A stretch of DNA of 64,000 bases from Chalara sp. BL73 (GCA_918026815.1 CAKJVC010000150.1:248001-312000), one strand, 5' to 3'. Numbered from the stretch's first letter, positions 44,930 through 56,127 are shown. A program made the numbers and translations. The notes: a model not told the origin generated them from the letters alone.

Positions 44930-45986
44930 TTCTTTATTAATAAATTTAAACTCGTGACACATATAGATATAAAGTCAATTGCGGGAGACCGACACGACTC
45001 GCATCTGAACACAGCTCGCTTACTGAGTACGTTAAGCTAGGTTGGGAGTTCAGAGGCTCAGCTCGCTCGCTAGATGCATATCCTTGGCGCGTCTAAAATT
45101 GGATAGAAAAGAAGGCCCCTGCTAGCCCGATGTCAGGGCCGGCGGCAACTTATCATCACAGAACAGTACAGGAGTCTTGCTTAGTCTATTTCAATACACT
45201 GTACCAACCAACGCGCCCTAAGCCCACTTTTGTAGGTGCAAGGCAACCCAGAACGTTATATAAAGCCTGTATTCGAATATCAATGCCCCACTCTTTTGCT
45301 GGAGCCAGTTGAGTAATTTGACTTTTAATAAAAATGGAGTAAAAAAAGCTCACTTTGCATAGAGTCAATGTATAATTGCATAGATCTTGCGTGGCGCGGC
45401 TGTAGAGAATTAATGCATGGGTACCTGTGTCAAGTGCCAAGCTAGTGTTAGCGCAGTATCAAAACTTTTGGACCAGAGCTTCGTAGTGAAGGAAGAGAAG
45501 GCATTCAGAAGTAGGAGATTGGGGGAAATTACGATCTACAGCGCCATTCCCAAAGCTATCGATTTAGCACGAGAAAGTTATAGCGCCATGGCACTGTACA
45601 CCAGTTATTATGGTAGCCGGGAAATGGCCTCGAATCTGACGAATCAGAGGTCAGGGATTATTGAATTGCGAGCAGAATATTCGCTTCTTTTGCTTCAAAA
45701 TTCGGTCAAATTCTTTAAACAATTCGCCTTCATATCCCAGCCCTAGTTCATATGGCTAATTGTAAGTCCCGCAGGGTTTCCTTCATACCCAGAGAGTTAA
45801 CCCAAAACTACGGAGTGGGAAGATTCTGATGGACCATCCGTGGGGAAGCCTAGAGTCGTTACTGTCCCAAATCCAGGGAGCCCAGGCAACGCGACTTGCT
45901 CGACCTTTGCGGATAAGCCCTTAGAAACCCACACGCTACCCGGTCTCCCTTGGACCTTTGGCTTTTCTGTATTTGCGATGAAGCCA
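44930..45986. other. intergenic
   Basis: About 1 kb between the transposase relic and the 3' end of the DUF6604 gene. A 109-codon + frame (45417-45746) lacks recognisable features. No supported gene. Confidence 0.35.
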
Positions 45987-48690
45987 TCAAAGACTTTCGT
46001 AGTATTTGTCATAATTCTGCTTCTGATCTCCATCTTTTCGAGTGTTACTTCGGCGGCATTCGTAGGTCCGCAAGCTGCGAGGATGAAGTAAAGCCCAACC
46101 CATGGTAATTGGCCCTCATTCTCGATAATGGACTGCGGTGATTCTCGGAGTTAGTAAATGTCAAGCCAGAAGGATTCGGGGTAAGAGCGATGTCTCGCGA
46201 GTTGTAACATATTCGGACTACTCGCTCGATATCCCGCTTGTGGGTGAGATGGGCTCCGAGAATACGTACCATGTCTTTAATATCTTTCAGCGCCTGCAGG
46301 TCATCGTCCAAAGCGACTCTGAGTTGGCGCATCAGCTTGATCGCTTGTTCGTGCATGAGGAAATAGTTGAAATCAATCTTCGGAATTTCGAGCTAAAAAA
46401 GAAATCAAGTCAGCGCTGGATCGTTGTTGCCTTACCTGCTGTGACACAACGATATTGTTAACTTCCCACGCCAATTTTTCGGTATAGTGGCATTGGGCGG
46501 AAAACAAAACTCACAGGAAGCGTGAGGCGTAGTGCTCGGAGAAGTTGGAGAGGTGACTGAGGAGGCGTGCGACGATTTGATGATGCTGGTTTGAGGACCT
46601 CTTCGACGCGATGTAGGTTGAAACCCACCCCGTGAGTCTCACTTATTCCGACTTTGAAGCCCCGGCCCAATTCCGACGGATCCTTTAAACCTCTTGGGCC
46701 ATTTTTTGATAGTAGTACTTCCTTACTCCGTCGATTTTTGGCGAATATTTGGACCGAATTTCCCAAGACTAAGTTGGTCTGCTTAAAGCAATCTAAAGGC
46801 GACTTCGGGTGCTCGCCCAAGAAGACTTCTGGATGCATAGCCATCGCTTGATCCAGCAAAAGCCATCGCACCTGGGACAAGTTGCATTGGTGGACTGCAT
46901 TGTAGAAATGAGCCGAATAGGTAATAGTACCCCAAGTATTGCATAATATCATGCCAACCTGATGAAGCTCAAGTGTAATTCCAAAGGCTAGTGAACCGCA
47001 GAGCAAGGGATGGTGTTTGAGAAGGTAGTGACGCTCGACCTCAACGTTAGCCATAGACCGACCCAGGGTTTCGTAAGTCGCCCTTTTGAGGATGAACAGC
47101 GGATCTTCGAGTACTTCTTTGTCAACACATTTTTGAAGTTGAAGGATGCTACTTTGGTGACTTTTGCTCCAAGTTACTGGCGACCTGAGGTTCTGTGAGA
47201 ATTCAAGATGTCTCAAAAGCCTAGGCGTCGAAATACCGGAATCAGCCTTTCAATGCTCTAAAAATGGGGGAACAAGCTAGCGACTGATTCATGGTCTTGG
47301 GAGTAGGAAACAGCTACCGGATCTCAGTCTACGGGGTTGGCGCTTACGTCTTTGAAGCATGATTAGCAATAGACATCAGCTCTGAAAAGCATCGATTAGT
47401 GTGTTGTCGAAGATAATGATGAATGTCAAGGAAAATCGTGCTGCCGAATGCTAGCCATATAGGAATCTCCTTCGTCTTGCACATCCGTTCAAGACCGCGA
47501 GTGAGCTCATCCATCGCCATGAGGGCGCGTCCAGGATAGCAAAACTCAGGGAGAACTTCCATCAGTATGATTGCATCCTCCATATTCTTCTCATTGTCCG
47601 TCATTCTTGACCGATCGGCCAGCGGATCGTAAATGCCGAAATAGCCACGCTTAATTGAAGTGGCATAGCCAGGGCTGACTTGCTCGCAAAATTGGGACAG
47701 CAGAGTGTAGACCTGTTATGAACATTAGTATATCAATGTGCGTCAAGAGCTCCCGGTCCTCCAGCTTTTGCATTCTCACTACCCATAGATCCGAAATCAG
47801 GAACGCGATTGCGCCAGGCAACTCACTGGAAGATACATCCATCTGGAAAAGGCATCAGAGATGGGGAGGTAGTCATCTTCGTTGTGCGTTCTAGTATCTG
47901 CATACGTTGACCTAATCGGATTCTTGGAGTCATGATTCCAGAATAGTTTCAACGTAGACTGGTAGTCCCGGCATTCAGAGTACGACAATTCGAATTCCTC
48001 TTGTGCCTGGATCGCAAGGCTGATCGCGGCATTTGTCGTCGCGGAAACTGTCATCAAGTCAACCTTCTCGGATTTGTAATCGAGCCACAATTCTGAGATG
48101 AATTGTCTCAACTCATGCAAATCCTCAAACAAACACCATATTGCAAATAATGTGTCCTGTCTCCGCTCCTTCTCAGTGTTGGGTTTTGACAGGACAAAGA
48201 CTTGCAAAGGAGCTTCTGATTTCGAGGCGCTAGAATCTCGTCCACTGTCTTCTTCAACGGGCTCCTCGACCTCGAGTGCAGCAAAGCGATTTTCTAAGCC
48301 ATCAAGAGTGTTGATGGGGGTTTCAGGCTCCCTGCCGACTGACTTGGCAAAAAGGGGTTGCAAAGTCAAGAGAGCTTTCTCTATTAGCGATGTGAAATAA
48401 GAATGGCCATCATTGCGTTTCGCAGTTGCAGAATCGTATTCAGTCGTCACCCTAGTGAAATAGGATGTTGAGCGCTTCCTAGCCGATACAGCTCTCAGTG
48501 CAGCTCGAATAATGTCGACGGGCACCTTTACGCCGCTGTCGGACGCAGCAATGGCATCAACCTGGGGTAAAATATCGTTGATTGAGACAACATGCGTTAC
48601 TTTTGTTTCATGCTTATCGGTGCTACTAAGGACGAAAGTCAGCAAGCTTGATGACATCTGGGAGCAGAATTGAAGATATTGTTGTCTCAT
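45987..48690 (-). CDS. DUF6604-type protein
   Basis: The model is five exons (48690-47827, 47712-47348, 47220-46515, 46392-46270, 46133-45987), 734 residues. The N-terminal region looks like the fungal DUF6604 domain: YLQFCSQ near the start, VSINDILPQVDAIAA, then VPVDIIRAALRAVSARKRS and HSYFTSLIEKALLTL. Further blocks are HPLLCGSLAFGITLELHQVG, TYSAHFYNAVHQ and, after splicing, LEIPKIDFNYFLMHEQAIKL. The introns are long for this window (114-136 nt). The junction at 46393-46514 is the least certain, because a short extra exon could lie inside it. The function of the family is unknown; many members sit near NLR-like and HET genes. Confidence 0.65.
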
Positions 48691-49397
48691 AACTTGTAAG
48701 ACGTTTGCCCTGGGACTTTGACCATTCGCTAGAGCCTAAAGCTTAAGGGTTTCCAGAAATCCCCATGAGGGATTGGGCGAGAGTATTCACCATGGACCTT
48801 CAAGCCAAGAAGTAATACGCACATGGGAATGGCATTTGCCTTTGCCTCCTTCCGAGCCTTCCCCTTCAATCGTTTTGAGGGTACAGCTTCTTTCTTCGCA
48901 GCTGACCCTAATGTTGGTTTATATCCTACGCCGTATCAATGTTAGAGTACAATTTTTCCTGTCGAGATACAAGCTTATGAATGTGCCAGAAGCTTTCGGA
49001 TAATAGGATGTAGTAAATCGATGGTGGAATATGGCGGTGAAGGCAGGAATAACGTAAGTCCAGTACTAACCACATTGCTGCGCAGTCCGGGCTAGCCACT
49101 CGAGAAAGATCGAAGTATCATGCTTGTATTGCTTATGCGTACTGTTAAAGAATGTAGGCAGCATAGTTAAGCCTAGTGGTCAATTCATTGACTCCATGGA
49201 AAGACGTCGAACGCGCATGGGTCTCAAGACCAGAACTATGCCGTCGTTCACCGCCTTGCTGGGGGGTAGTGGGGCCCACCCGAATTCGACCACAAGATTA
49301 TTGTGAATGGTAAACTTATTGCTATTACAAAGAGCCTTCATGCAGCTCTCAAGTCCTACAGAAGAGGATCTTACACGACAAAGAAGAACATCCTTCG
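48691..49397. other. intergenic
   Basis: About 700 bases upstream of the DUF6604 gene, before the next repeat. Only short unassigned frames. Confidence 0.35.
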
Positions 49398-49827
49398 TTA
49401 TTCTGAGAGAACGCCTATGAATTGTTAGCAGCAAGTGGATTTGAAGATAGATTCTCCAAGTGTTTAATATCTATTATGTAAGGCAGCGCTCCTGAATCGC
49501 CAAGGCGAAGCTCGCTTAAGCTCACCGCCTCTTGGCGGTGAGCTCTACGCGCCTAGTCATCACGTGCGGGAAGCTTTATATTACGCGAGAGGTTTCCTTT
49601 GTACTTAGAACTTAATTCAACCTTTTTACCTGTATTGACCTACAGCTCTACGAGCTCCAATACACTCTCTGCTACGCTCTATTGAATTCACGTACACAAC
49701 GCGACAATATCTTATCGTCAGCAGATAAAGCGAAACTTGCCCAAGCACGAGGGTGCATAAAGTAGGTTAGTCAGGATTTGAGAAGGAATACATAGGAAAT
49801 GTTGTACATATGTTATGTAAATGGCTG
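49398..49827 (+). repeat. dispersed repeat, family D, copy split by an insertion
   Basis: It matches 9721-9925 on both sides of the inserted segment 49473-49705. On the left are TTATTCTGAGAGAACGCC through ATTCTCCAAGTG. On the right are CAGATAAAGCGAAACTTGCC through GTTATGTAAATGGCTG. The copy stops where the other copies continue with GTCTAAGTCAATG. Confidence 0.75.
49473..49705. mobile_element. small inserted element (probable solo LTR) with target-site duplication
   Basis: AATATCT occurs at 49466-49472 and again at 49706-49712, and the empty-site sequence is seen in the copy at 9721. The 233-bp insert contains TGTAAGGCAGCGC near its left end and ACACAACGCGAC at its right end. It also has a hairpin, CTCACCGCC-TCTT-GGCGGTGAG, near 49529-49552. 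The duplication may be 5 to 7 bases long depending on where the ends are drawn. The TGT...ACA-like ends suggest a solo LTR. Confidence 0.6.
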
Positions 49828-50168
49828 TCAAGTTTGGCACGTGACCTGAGAGCAATACTTAGTCGCGAGCTCTCCCAAAGCTCCACCTCTTCTCCTTTAG
49901 TATCTGTAACAAACAGACGGCAGCAGGAGGGATTGCAATATAGCAGGTAAGGACACGTATGTTATAAGGGCATGTGACGAGCAATGCAAAAGCAATATGC
50001 TAGAAATAGGAGGTATTAGGCAAGAGGAATCAATTAGAGGATATCACGGTGATGGGATACAGGCTTGTAAGAGCGTTATCTGGTGATGATATTTTCTACA
50101 ATTACGGCTGTAATCTGTGTGTGCGTGAGGTGCTCTAGCTCCTTGGCCCACCTACGTAAGCCGATTCC

Positions 50169-50534
50169 TGACACAATAGTATTGTAGCGATATTGAATGT
50201 AGGCCCTTGAATCTATGAAAGACTCAAGCTTGCCTTCCCTCAAGGAGTTCTAGCTTCTTTTTATATCCTTCGCCCCTCGACTGTGTTATATTCTTTTCCT
50301 ACGGTGTCACCAAGCTTGTGGCTCTAATATCCCCGAAGGTACTCTAACAGCTGAAGCCCACGACAGTCTAGGTCCTACGCCTTTGTAGCGGCTGCAAGCC
50401 TGTGGCTGGCCATAGGCTGGTGTCGCCGTTTGCAGCCCAAATCGTTGCGTAGCTGAAAGCCTTAATTTCTCCCGGAAGGGCTTTTATTCCATATCCGGGG
50501 TCTTGAACTGGTTTGACGGATCCTGGCTGTTACA
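50169..50534 (-). repeat. LTR-like repeat, family C, copy 2
   Basis: On the plus strand it starts TGACACAATAG and ends GGCTGTTACA, giving TG...CA ends and 366 bp. It is the inverted relative of 43206-43594, 6.6 kb away. Its G-rich and C-rich blocks (CGCCGTTTGCAGCCC, CAAGCCTGTGGCTGGCC) match in reverse complement. Confidence 0.65.
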
Positions 50535-50883
50535 AGCACATGAGATATTGATCGAAGGGCTTTAATACTAAGTTAGCCGCTTAAAGGTTTTGAACAATTT
50601 TAATCTAGAAAAGGGTTGATATTTAGTATCTCTGCCAAGTTGTTACTACTTGCTGTTTTGGGCCTAGCTTGATTTTGTATTTCTGCGGTGTTTTTGAGAT
50701 TTTTAGAGCTCTCAAAGTTCCATAGAAAAGTGCTTTGTTAACCTATTACAAGTTGCTTCTATGTCCTATTTGAGCCTAGTTCTATTTTCTGTGGTATGTA
50801 GCAATACTACGATATACCACGGTACAATATGATATTGCTGATATACGGCGTAGTACGTATTCAAATCAACAATATCATATTGC
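50535..50883. other. AT-rich spacer
   Basis: About 350 AT-rich bases, rich in ATAC/GTAT runs (GATATACCACGGTACAATATG), between an LTR and the transposase fragment. It may be further decayed transposon sequence; no protein match can be claimed. Confidence 0.3.
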
Positions 50884-51185
50884 GTGGCGTATGGTACGAC
50901 GATTTGGGGATCGGTATACTGTGATAATACTATTGTTTTCACCGATGATATATATAACTTCGGCGAAACGGCTCCAAATGGGTGTGGTTTCTACCGCAAA
51001 AGCAGTTACGGCTACATACTTTCGTACGGTGTTTTTGCAGCCCGGAAATCACGAATGGGTAACCGTAATCAAATCAATTCAACCCGCCGGCTTCGTACTA
51101 CCTCTGGTTATATTAAAGGGTCAAATGCGCCAATATAATTGGTACCAGAATCTGCCGACGGGCTAGCTGATCGGGGTTAGTGAAA
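50884..51185 (+). pseudogene. pogo/Fot1-like transposase, catalytic-core relic
   Basis: Across two frames the sequence reads DDIYNFGETA, then QMGVVSTAKAVTA, QPGNHEWVTVIKSI, GFVLPLVILKGQ and WYQNLPTGWLIGVSE. These are the blocks following the first catalytic Asp in pogo/Fot1-type DDE transposases, which normally read NFDETG. Here that Asp is Gly. The frame changes just after NFGET, and coding sequence ends abruptly after VSE. It is a dead, truncated fragment that abuts the 3' end of the HET gene. Confidence 0.7.
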
Positions 51186-51228
51186 CGATGCAAAAGAGGA
51201 GCGAAAACCAGTCTTCTTTTATCCTATT

Positions 51229-53185
51229 CTATCTCAAATATTTCTGTTTTAGTTTGCTCAGACTCTTCAAACAGCTGACCATCCATGATCCCGTGAACAT
51301 AGCATTCTTCAATAAGATGAAACCCTCCGGCATGCCGCTTCCGCATAGCGAAAGGCATCTCGCCGCCTGAGAAAATGACAACAAGATCCCCCCTTGCAAA
51401 GAAGGCGATCCAAGTCCCATATATCCCTTCTCGGTTATGAACAGTCGTCTTCCTGCATGGTATGATAGATAGCACATTCGGTGCTGTAAGCGGGTTGCCC
51501 CCTTAGAGATATTCTGTGTGCCATTTTCCGCGGCCTGAATGATTTCGCCTGCTGCTTCGACATACTCGCTGGTTGCTCGACGCCAAGCAGCTGAGGGTAT
51601 TGACTCCATATCAGAAATTAGCGTTCGGACGATTACATCTTGAATTTGATTGTCGGAGTAACGTGTCGGTCCCCCACGACTGCCTGCAAGAACTCCAAAT
51701 TGACGAATCAGATCTGCTATGCTTTCCACAGTGTTCCTCTTCAATGGTCCACTGATATCTCGAATAACATCCACGCGTATTCCTTCTATCCTAAGCGTGT
51801 ATTTGTTGCCCACTTCACAACTTGCTTCCGTGCTGCCGCATGACGAGAAGTGGGGCATTTTTTTCTGTCTAAGAGGGCTGCGACGTAGGTGTGTCCAATC
51901 CGCAACCCAAGATGGCAGTCCTGCAATCCGGTCTCCAGATCCTGTATCTACCGCAAATCTTAGGATGCTCAAATCCTTGCAGTTTAGAAATGCTTTAGCA
52001 AAATCCGCATATACGTCTATGCAAGACTTCGAATAATCCGGCCGTATGCCCAGCTCATCAGCATCTGCTACCAAACTTAGGAGAGCAAAGATCCTGTCCC
52101 TATGATCAGTGGCATAGTACCAGTGCGGCTCGGTAGTGCTAGCCAGGCAGAGCTCGGCCATCAAGCTCAGAAGATTCTGCTTTTCTGTCGTCTGCCAAAA
52201 TTCAATAATCTTGTATGGACGATAATCCAACGGCGTTGAGGCTATCAGAATCTCCCATTTAGTTGCTGTTGGGTCTTTGCGGAGCCGGCGGAGAAGGTAG
52301 GTGTAGTGGACAGCTCTTAGGTTGAGGGCAGCGCTCAGAACTTCGATAGGAATGCTGCGGCTGCCACATGCAAACTCGACATGGCGCGCAGCTGCGATTT
52401 CTTGGAGGACCCAGGTTCTTGACCAATAAGGACGCCCGAGAAGACTCCTGATTGAATAGAACGGAAAAGTGGTATCTGCATCGTCTGTTTTGCTATTAGT
52501 CTAAGTTGCCTAAGAAAGGCGTGTGGAATTACGGACGTTCTGGTCCCACCTCCACTTTCCCCACGAGTTCTTTCTCCATGGCTCCCGTCTTCCGGTCACT
52601 ACTTGGTATCCCGGCAAGTACATTCTGAAGACCCCTGAATCTAAGATGCTGGAGACCTGACTGAATTACGATCTTCCCCGCCGCATTCAGCTTATCTATC
52701 GCAAGGTCACTGTCATCAGAAGCTTGTCCCAGCCAAACAATAACCTTCTTCGATTTATGATAAATATCCCACATAAGCTGTACCTGCCAGCTCTTCTCAA
52801 GGTTATCTGACTGGTTGATACAAATAGCATCTGCCCATATTATGACACTCCGATTGCCCTGTTGGAGATTGAAAAGGGCCGCTTCCAAGTTTTCTCCCAC
52901 GTGGAATAATTCACTGTCGATTTCAACTGGCTTGGTCTTCCTTGCATCTCCCCATGTGTATGATAGACTGATGAAGTCGATATCGTCATTCAGAGAAACG
53001 TGTATTAGCGTGCAGTAGACCCGGACCGCTAGATTGATATTTAGGAAATCGAGAATTTTTTGATGCCATGGAGTAGGTGAAGTGTTGTCGGAGCCTGGCT
53101 GTATTTTGATCAGCCGAATTTCTCGGTTTTCGGCCGACAGCGGTCTGTACTGGAAAGCGGACATTGGAAGAATCAACCGATACAA
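51229..53185 (-). CDS. HET-domain (heterokaryon incompatibility) protein, C-terminal frameshift
   Basis: Two exons (53185-52533 and 52492-51229; 40-nt intron with GTAATT donor and CTAATAG end) give 638 residues, or 630 from the Met at 53161. The HET domain has three usual blocks: FISLSYTWGD, VIIWADAICINQ and YWSRTWVLQEIA. A long C-terminal region follows, with RDRIFALLSLVAD and GRRLFITEKGYMGLG. After that the frame as sequenced runs into an unrelated tail. The expected end (GDLVVIFSGGEMPFA, then ECYVHGIMDGQLFEE) is encoded in the next frame down to 51224. The switch falls in a run of six C at 51388-51393. HET proteins trigger cell death on non-self fusion; the effect of losing the tail is unknown. 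Confidence 0.85.
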
Positions 53186-53590
53186 ATATATATGAGAACT
53201 TCCAAGTACCTGTTAACGTGGCTGCACAAAATATCTGGAGAGCTTTCGGGTAAATTTAGTGACGTTATTCGAAGGACGTCAAATTCAAAGAGCATAGTCG
53301 CGGTCCTTTATCTTCAGCTGAAAGTCCTGGTGCGGACTTATTATTATCCTGTGACTTGCACAATGTGGCTGGCGCCACTTCACGTCCTGATTCGACGCCA
53401 TTTATACTGTAGCACAAGGTGATTGATGTCGGTCGTGTAAGTGATGGTGGGTTTACTGTGTTCTTCTGTGTGATTATTCTGCGTTGACACGACCTGTAGC
53501 CATTGCGAATCGTATCATGGCGCGGACAGCTTTCATATCCGGGGTCCAGTTTTGTTATCCGATGGCGGTTCTTTTCTGGTTCTCGATTCG

Positions 53591-53741
53591 GTGGATCGCG
53601 GGGATTATGGGTCTTCTATCACGTACATATTTACCTGGCAATAGGCCGTAGCTTAGAACAATCAACAAATACCAGAACCACACCAGCAAGAGGGTAGTCA
53701 ACAGCTACTACGCCTTTTGCTACGTGGTAGGTATTCCGACA
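53591..53741 (+). repeat. direct repeat, left copy (about 150 bp)
   Basis: GTGGATCGCGGGGATTATGG through GGTAGGTATTCCGACA recurs at 53866-54015 with about 10 per cent differences. The copies share long blocks such as TTTACCTGGCAATAGGCC and CTACTACGCCTTTTGCTACG. The 125-base spacer between them is unique. No coding role is evident. Confidence 0.75.
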
Positions 53742-53865
53742 TTTATGTCCGCTTCAAAAATTGGAGGAATGTTTTGGTGCGGGGTTGCCAAGAATAAGCC
53801 TCAGTCATCGGGCCAAACCCACCAGCGAATGTTGGAATGCATGCACATAGCTTCACGCGATCCAG

Positions 53866-54015
53866 TGGATCGTGGAAATTGTGGGTCTTCTATCGCCTAC
53901 ATATTTACCTGGCAATAGGCCATAGCTTAGAACAATCAGCGAATACCAGAACCACACCAGCAAGAGCGCAGTCAATAGCTACTACGCCTTTTGCTACGTG
54001 GTAGGCATTCCGACA
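53866..54015 (+). repeat. direct repeat, right copy (about 150 bp)
   Basis: Second copy of the repeat at 53591-53741. It ends only 30 bases before the start codon of the DUF7587-like gene, so that gene's proximal promoter is repeat-derived. Confidence 0.75.
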
Positions 54016-54044
54016 GTAAATATACCCTTACTCCGCACCGAAGT

Positions 54045-55177
54045 ATGGAAATCCCACAGAGCGTGTTCCTCGGGCCTCGATCGGTTTCAAATGAACTGGG
54101 CCGCCTAATCCAAAATCAGCTTTCGAAAACAACATGCACAACTCCTAGTCACCGTCCGACCATCCATGATTTAAAGACTACGATAGGGACTCTCTCTACC
54201 TTAGCCAGCACCTGTTCAACTGTCGTGGCAGATATTATTACACAGGGACAGGAGAGTGATGCCTTCACTGCAATGAAAGAGATAGAGAATGTACTTGCAT
54301 GGGATGAATGTTAGTCTACTGTTCCTTCGGTCAGTGCTATACGCGGCTGCGCTGATGTATTGTTGCTACAGTTCTCAAGGCTCTCGAAGCCAATACCTCC
54401 GATCCCGGCTTCCTATTCCGCGCACACAGGCACGTGGGCACGAGCCAACCTACATTCGTTCCGGAGCTGGATGTGCCTTTCGACCTTGAATTCAGACGCA
54501 CCTTCTCTATCGGTGAATTCGCAGCGTTCTTGGCAGAACACCTGAACAAAACTCAGGAGGAGAAAGAGACATGTTTTGTGTCGATGAGTCCAACGCTGGA
54601 ATGGGCAATTCATACAGCGGGGCAGAAACAAAGAGGTATCGGCCAGGTTGCAGACGAAGCAGCTGGGCTTGCGATATTCGATGTTAAGAAACTGCGGCAG
54701 ACCTCAGATGCGACCATTTTCCGTGTCTCGGATGTCCTCGATCTTCTTGCAAGTCGAGGTAAAGGTCATCTCATCGCACGAAATCTCCAGAAATGGGCGC
54801 GGAACTGTGACGAGTATGTGTCGATGGGCAGAATCCCTGATGATGGAATGGTCAGGTGGGTATCGTGGAGAGAATTGTCTACGCCGTCTCCTATTTTTCC
54901 AGATTGCTTTGTGGAAGCCTATACTCTTGCAAAGTATCGTGAATGGAAATGTACACGGTATATTGAGCTAGAAGATATCTGCCAGAGGATCGTAGGGTTT
55001 GGGAAGGTTCTAGCCGGGCGGCGGGATGATCTCCTTCCATTGATAGACTTGATTCTTAGGCCGGGTATTCCCTTTTGGGGATTTGAAACTAATTCATCGT
55101 CAGATGTTCTTAAAGCAAAGATACGTGCACTCATCGATGAGGAGGCTCTGCAGGAACTTTCTAGACTTAGCATATAA
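54045..55177 (+). CDS. DUF7587-like protein
   Basis: Two exons (54045-54309 and 54372-55177) give 356 residues; the 62-nt intron has GTTAGT and CTACAG ends. Residues 1-85 form a Ser/Thr-rich helical head. The conserved part begins DPGFLFRAHRH, then FLAEHLNK, CFVSMSPTLEWAIHTA, LAIFDVKKL and VSMGRIPDDGMVRWVSW. This layout (an opening LFR, a 'S.S..LEWA' core and a closing 'G.IP...') is what I recall for fungal DUF7587, which is suspected to be a toxin-like or ADP-ribosyl-type fold; I cannot verify this without a search. A helical tail follows. The gene sits between a HET gene and an NLR gene. Confidence 0.65.
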
Positions 55178-55523
55178 AGATTAAACTGATTCTTTTAAAT
55201 TTCTTTCCTTATCACTGAGACTGCTGCAGGGGACCTGAGCAATTCGTTATAATAGCCGATAAGTGGAACTAGTGCTGAGTGGTATGCGCAAGTTCTATAA
55301 TGCTCTAAGGGCAAGATCTGGCGGGTGACTGAAAATATTCAGGAATTATTTGCTGAAAACCGTTGGTTGCTGACCCGCAAAACTCATCAGACGAGGTGAT
55401 GAAAAATTTGCAATATGGAATGCGAAGTTAATGCATCGCTCTTATTCGCTGTGTCGGGGCACTCTATCATCGGATCCCGCACTTTATCGACCTTCTGGAG
55501 ACTGGCCAGGGTGTCAGGGACCT
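55178..55523. other. intergenic
   Basis: About 345 bases after the DUF7587-like gene, before an LTR-like repeat. Nothing recognisable. Confidence 0.35.
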
Positions 55524-55740
55524 TGTTGAGCAGGTTAGGTCTAAGGACCATACCTAAAGTCTATTGTAGACACCTGTAGGCACCAGTAGGCACCTGTAGG
55601 CATCAATGTGCTGACATGTGGGTATCACACCTCTATAAGTAGAGGGACTCTCTCCTGTAGTTTAGGTTCTATAACCTTCAGCAATTGATACTCGTTTGCC
55701 CTATCCTCTCTGAAGGCTACGTGACTCTTTCTATTTGAAC
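55524..55740 (+). repeat. LTR-like repeat, family B, copy 2 (truncated)
   Basis: It starts TGTTGAGCAGGTTAGGTCT like 43595 and keeps TATCACACCTCTATAAGTAGA. It has a short tandem, CACCTGTAGGCA/CACCAGTAGGCA/CACCTGTAGGCA, at 55570-55602. It is cut at CTTTCTATTTGA, where a family A LTR begins. Confidence 0.65.
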
Positions 55741-55957
55741 AGACCTGGTCCTATTTGCTTAGAGCCCCTAGATCTCGACCGCTGACACCACAAGGCCGAT
55801 TCGCTTAGACTGGCCAGGGGCCAGTCCCCTGTATATAAAACGCTGCTTTCCTTCCCTTCTTCTTTCTGTACCTTGTTCTCTTCGTTATAACCATTGATTA
55901 TCGTTTACACTTTGATTCCTCCTCCTGAGATCTACAGATCGAGATCCCTGTTCGCCT
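55741..55957 (+). repeat. LTR-like repeat, family A, copy 4 (ends truncated)
   Basis: AGACCTGGTCCTATTTGC through GAGATCCCTGTTCGCCTGGG follows copies 1-3, with the same GTATATAAA box. The extreme 5' and 3' bases are lost, and it runs directly into a Myb-like coding relic. Confidence 0.65.
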
Positions 55958-55965
55958 GGGAGCAT

Positions 55966-56127
55966 AGTCGGTGGTCAGAGCTAGATGAGCAGCGCTTGCT
56001 GGCATATAAAAAAGAGGGTAAGACTTAGGTGTGGATCTTTAAGAAATTCCCAGGCAGGACTCAGCCTGCAATCTGTACACGCTGGAACATGGTCCAGTCC
56101 AGAAGCAAAGAGGATACTTCCCGGTAG
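55966..56127 (+). pseudogene. Myb/SANT-like DNA-binding domain relic
   Basis: One frame reads SRWSELDEQRLLAYKKEGKT, a stop (TAG at 56026-56028), then VWIFKKFPGRTQPAICTRWN. This is a single fungal Myb-like helix-turn-helix domain; relatives have a Trp before the W-I-F block. The TAG is explained by TGG to TAG. The frame closes at 56125-56127, and no start or flanking domain is seen. Confidence 0.65.

Noticed and set aside
45417..45746. A 109-codon plus-strand frame downstream of the DUF6604 gene
   Set aside because: No recognisable features and no supporting neighbours.
45797..46033. A 79-codon minus frame that could have been the last exon of the DUF6604 gene
   Set aside because: Re-reading the splice at 46133 shows that the in-phase exon ends at 45987 in another frame.
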